A DNA stretch of 64,000 nucleotides from Actinoallomurus sp. Lineage in GTDB: Bacteria; Actinomycetota; Actinomycetes; Streptosporangiales; Streptosporangiaceae. The stretch lies in the NCBI GenBank assembly GCA_025964685.1, contig JAOPYG010000444.1:1-64000 (forward strand), in the 5' to 3' direction. This document shows, in pieces, positions 33,241 through 41,513 of the stretch. The position numbers and the translations under genes are program-made. Within the stretch, counting starts at the first letter, position 1. Each line of letters starts with the position of its first letter. The notes beneath the pieces are model-generated. The model worked only from the letters and a program-made list of their open reading frames with translations. It had not been told where the DNA came from and ran no database searches.

Positions 33241-34383
33241 TCAGGGCCGTCGGTTGCTGAGGACCAGAGTGGCGGCGGACATGAACATGCCGCCGTTGCC
33301 GAGGACGACGCCGATCTCGACGCCCGGCACCTGAGCGGCCGCCTCGCCCCGGAGCTGGCGGATCGACTCCTGCATGGCGAACATGCCGTACATCCCGGTA
33401 TGGGTGTAGGACAGGCCGCCGCCGTTGGTGTTCATCGGCAGCCGCCCGCCGGGCGAGGTGTGCCCCTCCTCGATGAAGGCCCCCGCCTCGCCCCGCCCGA
33501 CGAAGCCCATGTCCTCCAGGCCGTAGATGGGGATGTGGGCGAACGCGTCGTAGATCATGAGGTGGTCGACGTCGCCGTGGGTGATCTTCGCGTCGGCGAA
33601 CGCCGCCTGGCTGGACAGCCGGAACGACCGCGACGTGGTGAAGTCCTCCATCTGCGAGATGATCGGCGACTCGGCCGACTCGCCCGCCCCCAGGACGTGG
33701 ACGGGCGGCTTGCGGGTGCCGAGCGCCTCGGCGCGCTCCCGCGAGGTGACGACCAGGGCGCCGCCGCCGTCGGTGACCAGGCAGCACTCGAGCAGGTGGA
33801 ACGGGTAGGCGACGAGCCGTGAGGCGAGCACGTCCTCGATGGTGACCAGGTCGCGCATCGCCGCTCGGGGATTGCGGCTGGACCACCGGCGCTGGGCCAC
33901 CGCCACTGAGGCGAGCTGCTCGTGCGTGAGCCCGGTGTCCTTCATGTACCGCAGGGCCGTGACGGTGAACGTCGTCGCCGGGCCCATCGTCCCGTACGGC
34001 AGCTCGAACTGGCCCAGCAGCGAGTCACGGCCGAAGGCCCGCGGCGGCGCGCCGACCCGCGACCGGCCCGACTCGCCATGCGTGATGAGAACGGTGTGGC
34101 ACAGCCCGGCGTCGATCGCCGCCATGGCGTGCCGGACATGGAACAGGAATGACGTCCCGCCGACCGACGTGCCGTCCAGCCAGGCCGGGGTGATGCCCAG
34201 CGCGTGCGCGATCTGCACCGGACCGGGCGCACCGACCGTCGCGACCCCGTCGATGTCGTCCTTGGTCAGGCCCGCGTCGGCCAGCGCGTTGCGGGCGCCC
34301 TCGAGGTGGAGCAGGAACGCCGAGCGATCCGGCAGCTTGCCGAGCTCGTCGGTCTCGGCCGCGCCGATGATCACTGCGCTCAC
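33241..34383 (-). CDS. Ltp-type thiolase-fold protein lacking the nucleophilic cysteine
   Basis: 380 residues of thiolase fold: MSAVIIGAAETDELGK start, DDIDGVATVG, then TSVGGTSFLFHVRHAMAAIDAG where a thiolase would have its catalytic Cys, and NTNGGGLSYTHTGMYG at the C-terminal active-site loop. Loss of the Cys and pairing with a DUF35 protein match the Ltp2-type aldolases that make a retro-aldol cut in sterol side-chain degradation, rather than true thiolases. GTG start overlaps the DUF35 stop by GTGA, so the two proteins are made in equal amounts, as expected for a complex. Confidence 0.88.
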   Translation of the reverse strand: MSAVIIGAAETDELGKLPDRSAFLLHLEGARNALADAGLTKDDIDGVATVGAPGPVQIAHALGITPAWLDGTSVGGTSFLFHVRHAMAAIDAGLCHTVLITHGESGRSRVGAPPRAFGRDSLLGQFELPYGTMGPATTFTVTALRYMKDTGLTHEQLASVAVAQRRWSSRNPRAAMRDLVTIEDVLASRLVAYPFHLLECCLVTDGGGALVVTSRERAEALGTRKPPVHVLGAGESAESPIISQMEDFTTSRSFRLSSQAAFADAKITHGDVDHLMIYDAFAHIPIYGLEDMGFVGRGEAGAFIEEGHTSPGGRLPMNTNGGGLSYTHTGMYGMFAMQESIRQLRGEAAAQVPGVEIGVVLGNGGMFMSAATLVLSNRRP

Positions 34384-34802
34384 GCGACATCACGTGCCGG
34401 CTCGAAGAGAGGGACGTGCATGTCCCCGCGCGGCTCGAACACCACGCGTAGCGGCATGTCCAGCTCGAGGTTCTCGGGCGTGATCTCGGTGTTCACGATG
34501 TTCGTCATCATCCGCACGCCCTCATCGAGCTCGACCACGGCGATCGCGTACGGGCCGTCGCCGGCGAAGCCCGGCGCGGGCCGGTGGCTGATGACGTAGG
34601 AGTAGAGGCTGGCCTGCCCGCTGACCGTCACCCACTCCACCTCGGCGGACCCGCAGTGCGGGCAGACAGGGCGCGGATAGAAGTAGTGCCGCGCGCAGGC
34701 GACGCAGCGCTGGACGCGCAGTTCACCGGCTGCGGCGCCGTCCCAGAACGGCTGCGTCTCGGGTGTCGGCCCGGGGATCGCCTTGGGCTGGTCGGCGGAC
34801 AT
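34380..34802 (-). CDS. DUF35 zinc-ribbon/OB-fold protein, partner of the Ltp aldolase
   Basis: 140 residues from ATG 34802. Zinc ribbon: CVACARHYFYPRPVCPHCGS (two C-x2-C pairs), then an OB-fold (VEWVTVSGQASLYSYVISHRP ... YAIAVVELDEGVRMMTNIV). In known systems such DUF35 domains bind the acyl-CoA and activate the Ltp thiolase-fold aldolase. The gene overlaps the next by 4 nt. Upstream is a 24-bp perfect palindrome (site C), so the pair is probably repressed by a TetR-type protein. Confidence 0.92.
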   Translation of the reverse strand: MSADQPKAIPGPTPETQPFWDGAAAGELRVQRCVACARHYFYPRPVCPHCGSAEVEWVTVSGQASLYSYVISHRPAPGFAGDGPYAIAVVELDEGVRMMTNIVNTEITPENLELDMPLRVVFEPRGDMHVPLFEPARDVA

Positions 34803-34844
34803 CCATCGCCCCCTCTGTGGCGCGTGCGCACCCCTCACGGATGC

Positions 34845-34868
34845 GAAAGGCATTCTAGAATGCCTTTC
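34845..34868. promoter_or_regulatory. Perfect 24-bp palindromic operator (site C)
   Basis: Twelve-bp arms centred on TTCTAGAA (34853-34860) pair without mismatch. They are followed by a further TTTCTAAAAG. The site is 42 nt upstream of the DUF35 ATG and shares its core with sites A and B. Confidence 0.75.
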
Positions 34869-34900
34869 TAAAAGCTGACCAGCCCTTCGAGGTGTCCGTC

Positions 34901-36295
34901 TCAGGCCGTACGGTGCCGCGTGCTCGCCCGGGACGCCGCCGGGGCGCCGAGGTCGTGCTCGATCTCCTCCAGCGTGCGGTTCTTCGTCTCCGGAACCTTC
35001 GTGATGAAGAAGACGATGCCCACGATCCCCATCAGGGCGTACAGGCTGAACGTCCACGCCTTGCCGATCGCGTCGACGAGCTGCAGGAAGTAGTAGGACA
35101 CGAAGAAGTTGGCGACCCAGTTGAACACGCTGCACACCGCCATCGCCGAGCCGCGGACGCTCAGCGGGAAGATCTCGGAGATCATCAGCCAGAACACCGG
35201 GCCGAGCCCGATGGCGAACGAGGCCATGAAGAGCACCAGGGCGACCAGCGCCACCCACGGCGCCGAGTCCTGCCAGTGGAAGGCGAAGAACGCGGCGAGC
35301 GTCGCGAGCGCGACGGTCAGCCCGGCGGTGCCGACGATGAGCAGCGCACGGCGGCCGACCCGGTCCAGCAGCAACACCGCGATGACGGTGAACACGACGT
35401 TGGTGATGCCGACCGACAGCGCCTGCGCGATCGCGTCGTTGGCGTGCAGGCCGGTGTAGGTGAGGATGGTCGGTGAGAAGTACACGACGGTGTTCACGCC
35501 GACGATCTGCTGGATGACGGCCAGCCCGATCCCGATGACCAGCGCGGGCCGCAGGGAGGGCCGGAGCAGCGCGCGGATCCCCCCGCGCCGCTCCTCCGAC
35601 AGCACGGACTCGATCTCGGCGAGCTCCCCCTCGTAGTCGTCGTCGCCGATCCGGGTGCGCCGGAGCACCTCACGCGCCTCGTCGCGGCGGCCGCGCTGCA
35701 TCAGCCAGCGCGGGGAGTAGGGCACGAACAGCATGCCGATCACCAGGAACACCCCCGGCAGGGCGCCGAGGCCCAGCATCCAGCGCCAGTTCGAGGCGGT
35801 GTTGCGCAGCGCGAAGTCGACGAGGTACGCGACGAGGATGCCGATCGTGACCATCAGCTGGTTGTACGACACGGTGCCGCCCCGGATCTTCGGCGGCGTG
35901 TGCTCGGCGATGTAGAGCGGCACGACCGCCGAGGCCGCGCCGACGGCCAGGCCCAGCACCATCCGGGCCGCGACCAGCTGGCCCGACGACTGCGCGGACG
36001 CCGCCGCGAGCGCCGCCGCGACGTACACGACCCCCGATATCAGCAGCGTCCATCTCCGGCTGATCAGGTCGGCCAGGCGCCCGCCCGCGAGCGCCCCGAA
36101 CACCGCGCCGACGAGCAGGCCGGCGACGATCCAGGACTGGGCGAGGTCACCGGCGTGCAGGTCCTTCTTGATGTAGAGCAACGCGCCGGAGATGACGCCA
36201 GTGTCGTAGCCGAACAGCAGCCCGCCGAGGGCGGCCAACAGCGAGATCTTGAGTACGAACGGGTTCCGCGACGCTTCGCGCAGATAACTCGGCAT
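34901..36295 (-). CDS. MFS sugar-porter family transporter
   Basis: 464 residues, 12 predicted membrane helices. Sugar-porter signatures are visible: LLFGYDTGVISGALLYI in helix 1, GGRLADLISRRW after helix 2, PLYIAEHTPPKIRG after helix 4, GVNTVVYFSPTI, and VPETKNRTLEEIE at the end. Expected role is H+-coupled uptake of a hexose or polyol. ATG 36295 has GAGGAG 7 nt upstream; the frame is open further up but without homology. No sugar-catabolic gene lies nearby. Confidence 0.93.
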   Translation of the reverse strand: MPSYLREASRNPFVLKISLLAALGGLLFGYDTGVISGALLYIKKDLHAGDLAQSWIVAGLLVGAVFGALAGGRLADLISRRWTLLISGVVYVAAALAAASAQSSGQLVAARMVLGLAVGAASAVVPLYIAEHTPPKIRGGTVSYNQLMVTIGILVAYLVDFALRNTASNWRWMLGLGALPGVFLVIGMLFVPYSPRWLMQRGRRDEAREVLRRTRIGDDDYEGELAEIESVLSEERRGGIRALLRPSLRPALVIGIGLAVIQQIVGVNTVVYFSPTILTYTGLHANDAIAQALSVGITNVVFTVIAVLLLDRVGRRALLIVGTAGLTVALATLAAFFAFHWQDSAPWVALVALVLFMASFAIGLGPVFWLMISEIFPLSVRGSAMAVCSVFNWVANFFVSYYFLQLVDAIGKAWTFSLYALMGIVGIVFFITKVPETKNRTLEEIEHDLGAPAASRASTRHRTA

Positions 36296-36468
36296 GCCCT
36301 GCTCCTCTCGACGGTCATCGTGGTTCGATGCCGTGCGTGGCGCGGCCGTCAGCAGTCGGGATGCCCGCACCGATCATCGCGTCTACCCGCTATGTGCTCG
36401 TTCATGTGCGTATCGGGAAGCTCGGCGTCCGGTCGCGCGTCCCGTGTTATCGATGAGGGGGTGACCGC

Positions 36469-36888
36469 GTGGGCATGCTGCTCGCGCTCGCCTCGGCGGT
36501 TTGCTACGGCCTGGCCGACTTCACCGGCGGCCTGCTCTCACGCCGCGCCGGCTTCGTCGCGGTCGCCCTCGCCGGGCAGGCCGGCGGTCTCGTGCTCACC
36601 CTGCTCGTGGCCCCGATCGTGCCGGCGACCGCACTGACGCTCTCGCCTCTCGGCTGGGGCGCACTGTCCGGCGTGGGCACCGGAATCGGCATGCTGTTCC
36701 TCTTCCGCGGGCTCGGCCGTGGCGCCATGAGCGTCGTGGTGCCGGTCAGCGCCGTGAGCGGTGTCGCGCTGCCGCTCGTGGTCGGCGTCGCGTTCCTGGG
36801 CGACCAGCCTTCGCTCCTGGCCTGGCTCGGTATCGCCGTCGCCGTGCCCGCCCTGTGGCTGGTCTCCCGGCCGAGCTCAAGGGTCTAG
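36469..36888 (+). CDS. Half-size EamA/DMT-family membrane protein
   Basis: 139 residues and about five hydrophobic segments: MLLALASAVCYGLADFTGGLLSRRAG is the start of an EamA domain, and ALPLVVGVAFLGDQPSLLAWLGIAVAVPALWLVSRP is the usual end of the first one. Most DMT exporters have two EamA units (about 280-300 residues), so this is a single unit. Single-unit (SMR-like) members could work as dimers, but the abrupt end (PSSRV) and the stop overlapping the kinase gene by 4 nt suggest C-terminal truncation. GTG start after AGGGGG. Confidence 0.75.
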   Translation: MGMLLALASAVCYGLADFTGGLLSRRAGFVAVALAGQAGGLVLTLLVAPIVPATALTLSPLGWGALSGVGTGIGMLFLFRGLGRGAMSVVVPVSAVSGVALPLVVGVAFLGDQPSLLAWLGIAVAVPALWLVSRPSSRV

Positions 36889-39014
36889 GACCAGTCGGGG
36901 TGCGCCATGTAGCCCTGCTCGGGGGAGATCCGCTGTTCATGCCGGTCCTTGACCCGTATCGCCCAGATGCTGGGGAACGCCGTGGCGCCGCGGGCGACGG
37001 CGATCCAGGTGCCGTCCGGCGACCAGGTGGCGTCCATGTCGCGGGTGCTGTCGGAGGTCAGCGGACGGGCCGGGCCCTTACCGTCGGCGGTGGTGATCCA
37101 GATGTGGCGGGCGTCCTTGCTGGGCTGGTCGGTGTAGGCCATCTGCGTGCAGTCGGGGGAGAAGGACGGATCGTTGACGTCGTGATCCACGTTCGTCACC
37201 TGGGTTCGGGCCTTGCCGGGCGTGGTCGCGTCGACGGTGTAGATCTGCTGGGTGCCGCCGGTCCTCCTGCTCCAGAACGCCACGCGGCTCCCGCACCAGG
37301 CGGGGTCGTCCTTGAACGTGTCGTCGGTCGTTAGCTGCAGCAGCGACCCTGGGTCGGCGACGGTGACCACGTCGATCTGGCGTCCTGTGCCCACCTTGGC
37401 GACGAAAGCGATCTTCTTTCCGTCCGGGGACCAGGCGACCCGGCTCCTGCCTGCCATCTGAGCGGTGATCATTTTGGGCTGGGAACCGTCGGCGTTCGTG
37501 ACCCAGAGTTCGTTGAGGGCGAGGCTGGTGGACCGGGTGAAGGCGATGCTCTGCCGCTTCGGCGACCATCGGGGCAGAATGTCGCACGTGGTGTTGGTGC
37601 GGAAGACGTACGTCGCCGTGGCCGTCACCGGGGACAGCTTCCCGATGCTGCCGTAGCACCTGCCCGGCCAGCCGGTCTGCCGGTCGAGGCGTACCACCAG
37701 CGGATCGTTCGGCAGAGGCGCCGGGCCCGCGGTCGTCGCGGTCGTCGCGGTCTTGCGCGGCTTCTTGTCGTCCTGACCGAACACCAGCCAGCCGCTCACC
37801 GCCGCGCCCGCCAGGACGACCGCCACCCCACCGGCCAGCACCGCCCGACGCCCGCCCCGGCCCTGGCGCGGCGGACCTGAAGGCGTGACGGGAGGCCGCC
37901 CCGCCGGCGGACGCGCACCGGGTCCGGACGGCATGGTCGGTGACTCCACCGGAGAACCCGCTGCCACGGTCGCGGGAGCGGAGCCGAATGCTTCGGGACC
38001 CAGGGTGGCCGGGCCACCTCCGTACGCGGTCGGGGGTCCGTCCCCGTACGCCATCGCCGCGGAGGCCGGACCGGTGCCGACCGGGGGAGGGCCGGCGGGG
38101 GAGGACGCCTCCTGTGTCGGCTCGCCGATGACGCGCGTATCTCCCCGGGGCGGAACCGGCGCCTGCCAGGAGGTCAGGGTGCTGAGCACCGCGGCCTCCG
38201 GGCTCTCACCGCCGCCGACCATGGTCAGCAGCAGTTCCCGTGCCGTCGGCCGCTTGCGCGGGTCCTTGTCCAGGGCCGCCCGCACCAGGCGGTCCAGCGG
38301 GGCGGGAAGCTCACCCACCTGCGGATCGCCGTGCAACAGCCGAGCCGACATGACCGAGAAGTCACCGGTGCCGAACGGGTTGATGCCGTTCTTGGCGAAC
38401 GCGACGAGGCAGCCCCACGAGAAGATGTCGACCGCGGTCGTCACCGGGTGCTGCAGGATCCGCTCGGGCGCCATCCAGCCGGGGCTGCCCACCAGCTGGC
38501 CGGTCATCGTGAGCCCGGAGGCGGCGTCCAGGGCCCGGGCGATGCCGAAGTCGATGACGCGGGGGCCGGAGAAGGACAGCATGACGTTCGCTGGCTTCAG
38601 ATCGCGGTGGATGAGCCCGGCCGCGTGGATGGCGACCAGGGCGGCGGCGACCCCGACCGCCACGCCCTGGAGCATGCTGGGCGACAGCTCCCCGTTGTCC
38701 TTGAGGTAGTCCTTCAGCGAGACGCCGTCGATGTACTCCGTCACCATGTAGGCGCGCCCGGCCGACTCACCGTGATCGAGGACCTGGGCGGTGCAGAACG
38801 ACGCGACCCGCTCGGCGTTGGCCACCTCGTCCCGGAACCGCGCCACGAACCCCGCGTCCTGCGCCAGTTCGGGGCGTACGACCTTGATGGCGACCTGGCG
38901 TCCGTCCGGGGCGCGCCCGAGATAGACGGCGCCCATTCCCCCTTCGCCGATCCGCCCGAGAACCGTGTACGACCCCACCCGCTCGGGGTCGTCGGGGCCC
39001 AGAGGTCTCCCCAC
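36885..39014 (-). CDS. Transmembrane Ser/Thr protein kinase with extracellular TolB/WD40-like propeller
   Basis: 709 residues from GTG 39014 (GAGG 8 nt upstream); GTG 39038 is possible. Kinase domain: GRIGEGGMGAVY (20-31), K44, HRDLK (136-140), DFG (155-157), APE (182-184), all catalytic residues intact. A Pro/Gly/Ala linker (290-388) leads to one membrane helix (390-411). The outside part is a beta-propeller with repeats such as RWSPKRQSIAFTRS, AWSPDGKKIAFVAK, SFSPDCTQMAYTD and TWSPDGTWIAVAR, instead of the PASTA repeats of PknB. The propeller is presumably the sensor. No obvious substrate gene adjoins. Confidence 0.92.
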   Translation of the reverse strand: MGRPLGPDDPERVGSYTVLGRIGEGGMGAVYLGRAPDGRQVAIKVVRPELAQDAGFVARFRDEVANAERVASFCTAQVLDHGESAGRAYMVTEYIDGVSLKDYLKDNGELSPSMLQGVAVGVAAALVAIHAAGLIHRDLKPANVMLSFSGPRVIDFGIARALDAASGLTMTGQLVGSPGWMAPERILQHPVTTAVDIFSWGCLVAFAKNGINPFGTGDFSVMSARLLHGDPQVGELPAPLDRLVRAALDKDPRKRPTARELLLTMVGGGESPEAAVLSTLTSWQAPVPPRGDTRVIGEPTQEASSPAGPPPVGTGPASAAMAYGDGPPTAYGGGPATLGPEAFGSAPATVAAGSPVESPTMPSGPGARPPAGRPPVTPSGPPRQGRGGRRAVLAGGVAVVLAGAAVSGWLVFGQDDKKPRKTATTATTAGPAPLPNDPLVVRLDRQTGWPGRCYGSIGKLSPVTATATYVFRTNTTCDILPRWSPKRQSIAFTRSTSLALNELWVTNADGSQPKMITAQMAGRSRVAWSPDGKKIAFVAKVGTGRQIDVVTVADPGSLLQLTTDDTFKDDPAWCGSRVAFWSRRTGGTQQIYTVDATTPGKARTQVTNVDHDVNDPSFSPDCTQMAYTDQPSKDARHIWITTADGKGPARPLTSDSTRDMDATWSPDGTWIAVARGATAFPSIWAIRVKDRHEQRISPEQGYMAHPDWS

Positions 39015-39298
39015 GCCCGCACCTCGTCGACCGTCCACCCGCAGCCCATTTCTTCGCGCTGACCTATGACCGTACTCCGCGGAGCACCAGCCGGACATGC
39101 CCGAACCATCTCGCATGACCGGTACCTGTTTGACGCGTGGACCAGCGCGAATGATCGGCCGTTACGGCCCGAATCGGTGGGCCGACCGGCCTGACCTCCG
39201 TGCGCCGGGGGCGGTCAGCGCCCAGTGAGGGATCGGACCTGCGGATCCGTGCGTCCGCGGTGGTGGACGGGCGGCCCGCGGTCAGCCCCGTACGCCGG

Positions 39299-40177
39299 TC
39301 ACAGATCCGCCCAGTGGTCGATGGCGAACGTGTCCGGTTCCGGTCCGGCCTTCACGGCGACCCCGCCGTGACCGCCGAAATGCGCCGGGAGGACCAGCGC
39401 GCCGGTACGCGCAGCCTCCCCCAGCACCCGGAGGCGGGACACGCGTGCCTGATCGAGGTCGACGTCGAAGCACGAGGCATGGCCGGGATGCAGGATCTGA
39501 ACCGGGCTGTGCAGCAGGTCGCCGGCGAACACCGCCCGCTCGCCCCCCGATTGGAGCCACACCACCGACGAGCCGGGCGTGTGACCGGGAGCCGGTTCGA
39601 GCCGGAGCACGTCGTCGATGCGCAGCCCGTCCTCCCACAGCCGCAGGCGTCCGGCGTTCGCGACCGGGTCGACGCTGTCGGCGAGCACCAGTCGGGGAAC
39701 GGAGGCGTCGGCGGCGCCGAAGTAGTCGTGGTCGGCGCGAGGGAGGAGATACGTGGCGTTGGGGAACGTCGGCACCCAGGTGCCCGCCTCCAGCCGGGTG
39801 TTCCAGCCCACGTGGTCAGCGTGCAGATGGGTGTTGACGACGACATCGACGTCCTCCGGGCGTACGCCGACGGCGCCGAGGCGGTCCAGGTAGTCGGTGT
39901 GGAGCTGGGAGAACTCCGGCATCTGCGGACGGTCCCGGTCGTTGCCGACGCCGGTGTCGATCAGGATGGTCCGGCCGGAGCTGCGGATGACCCAGGTCTG
40001 GACGGCGGCCACGTACGCGCCGGTGCCGGGGTCCCAGAAGTCCGGGCTGAGCCATGACCGGTTGGCCTCCCAGACCTCGGCCGGCGTGTCGGGCAGGATC
40101 TCCGCAACGGTACGCAGGGGCCCGCGCCATTCGATGACGCGCCGCACCTCGACGTCTCCGACGGTGATCCGCTCCAT
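39299..40177 (-). CDS. MBL-fold metallo-hydrolase
   Basis: 292 residues. Zinc motifs: THLHADH (116-122), later PGHTPG, FAGDLLHSP and a final PAHFGGHG. The length and the N-terminal EVRRVIEWRGP resemble lactonase-like or alkylsulfatase-unrelated MBL hydrolases of actinobacteria. A quorum-quenching lactonase role is possible but not shown. Divergent from the truncated AraC gene 41 nt away. Confidence 0.9.
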   Translation of the reverse strand: MERITVGDVEVRRVIEWRGPLRTVAEILPDTPAEVWEANRSWLSPDFWDPGTGAYVAAVQTWVIRSSGRTILIDTGVGNDRDRPQMPEFSQLHTDYLDRLGAVGVRPEDVDVVVNTHLHADHVGWNTRLEAGTWVPTFPNATYLLPRADHDYFGAADASVPRLVLADSVDPVANAGRLRLWEDGLRIDDVLRLEPAPGHTPGSSVVWLQSGGERAVFAGDLLHSPVQILHPGHASCFDVDLDQARVSRLRVLGEAARTGALVLPAHFGGHGGVAVKAGPEPDTFAIDHWADL

Positions 40178-40218
40178 GCTGGCCCCTTCCGCGCGCCGGC
40201 CGATACCGGCATGAGGCC

Positions 40219-40605
40219 ATGCCCGCCCCGGCGGCGCCGAATCCTGTCCGGCGCCGCCTTAGCCTCAGCGGCCCGCGGACGGCGCCGTCACGTTCGACGA
40301 CACGACCGCGGCCGGCCGGCGCGACGGTGGCCGAGCTCGCGGTCGCGGTGGGCATGTCCCGCAGCACCTTCGCCCTGCGCTTCAAGATCCTGGTCGGCCT
40401 GCCGCCGCTCGACCACCTGGCGCGGTGGCGGATCCGATCGGCCGCACGCGTGCTGCGCACCAGCGACCGTACGGCCGGCTCGGTCGTCACCGCGTTCGGC
40501 TACAGCTCAGAGAGCGCGTTCAGCAACGCGTTCAAGCGGATGACCGGTCACCCGCCGGCCCACCACCGCCGGCTCGCCGCACAGGACGACGCGGAGGAGG
40601 CGTGA
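40219..40605 (+). CDS. Truncated AraC-family regulator (DNA-binding domain only)
   Basis: 128 residues. Only the C-terminal double-HTH is recognisable: VAELAVAVGMSRSTFALRFKILVGLPPLDHLARWRIRSAARVLR, then VVTAFGYSSESAFSNAFKRMTGHPPAHHR. The first 35 residues are basic and unlike the cupin domain that relatives have, so about 180 N-terminal residues are lost. It may still bind DNA but lacks a sensor. Probably a decaying gene; the start codon is uncertain. Confidence 0.7.
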   Translation: MPAPAAPNPVRRRLSLSGPRTAPSRSTTRPRPAGATVAELAVAVGMSRSTFALRFKILVGLPPLDHLARWRIRSAARVLRTSDRTAGSVVTAFGYSSESAFSNAFKRMTGHPPAHHRRLAAQDDAEEA

Positions 40606-40661
40606 CGCGAGCTTAGGGCCGATGAGCTCTTGTTCTCACCGGCCCCGAAGGCGGCGGAACG

Positions 40662-41321
40662 CTAGCGGCCGTACGGCCGGTCCCATCCGATCTGGTGCGG
40701 CGGCCCGATCGGCCGGTGCCAGTCAGGGTGGTAGGGGCGCGCCCAGCCGGGCTGGTACGGCGGTGCGATCGGGCCGGACCAGCCCGGGTAGTACGACGGC
40801 TGGACCGACAGGGTCTCGGCCACCGGCCTGGGTTCGTTCGCCACGCAGTGGGCCGTGACGGGGCCGGTCATCGCGGTGGTCGCGGTGATCTTGATGCGGC
40901 CGACGCTCAGCAGGTCGGTGCCTCCCACGGCCGGTGACCAGTCACCCGTCAGGTCACCGCTGATCGGCTGGCCCGCGGGCACGTAGCCGCCCGCACCCGT
41001 CATCCGGAACGCCGAGTTCTCCGCGCCGCCGACGGTCACCCACGCCGACGCGCTCCAGGAGTGCAGCGCGATCGGCGTACGCATGTTCAGGCTCGAGATG
41101 TGCAGCCGGAAGCCGGTGGGCCGGCTGACGGCCGTCTGGCCCGGCGATGTCAGCCAGCCGTCGAGGACGGCGGTCCTCGACCCCAGCATCGGGACGTTGC
41201 AGGTGTAGGTCGTGGAGAAGCCGCCGGCCCACGCGGGCGCCTGGGCGGCGATGGCGCCGAGGCCACCGGCCGAGACGAGCGCGGCGGTCGCCACGGCGTA
41301 TTTGCCGAATGACGTGATCAT
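40662..41321 (-). CDS. Secreted protein with DUF6801-like domain and Trp/Pro-rich repeat tail
   Basis: 219 residues from ATG 41321 with GGAGGGG 8 nt upstream. A signal peptide (YAVATAALVSAGGLGAIAAQAPAWA) is followed by a beta-rich domain that begins TYTCNVPMLGSRTAVLDGW and contains a second Cys (TAHCVANE), resembling actinobacterial DUF6801 cell-surface domains (moderate confidence). The last 42 residues repeat a P-G-W-x-[GR]-P unit four times, alternating longer and shorter spacers. Possibly a cell-wall or glycan-binding protein. Confidence 0.7.
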   Translation of the reverse strand: MITSFGKYAVATAALVSAGGLGAIAAQAPAWAGGFSTTYTCNVPMLGSRTAVLDGWLTSPGQTAVSRPTGFRLHISSLNMRTPIALHSWSASAWVTVGGAENSAFRMTGAGGYVPAGQPISGDLTGDWSPAVGGTDLLSVGRIKITATTAMTGPVTAHCVANEPRPVAETLSVQPSYYPGWSGPIAPPYQPGWARPYHPDWHRPIGPPHQIGWDRPYGR

Positions 41322-41513
41322 TGATGTCCCCTCCGAGTTTCCGTCAACGACCGACGTCACCATGAGCGCGCGGTCCGGAGGAGACGCAGCGGCGGCTTTT
41401 TGCCAGGGCCGGTGAGGATCACTACCGGTCACTGATCAACCGATGGACGAGCGGCGACGAACCCACGTTTTAAACCGGTGGCGGATGCCCGCGCGCGTCG
41501 CGATGATGCGGGC

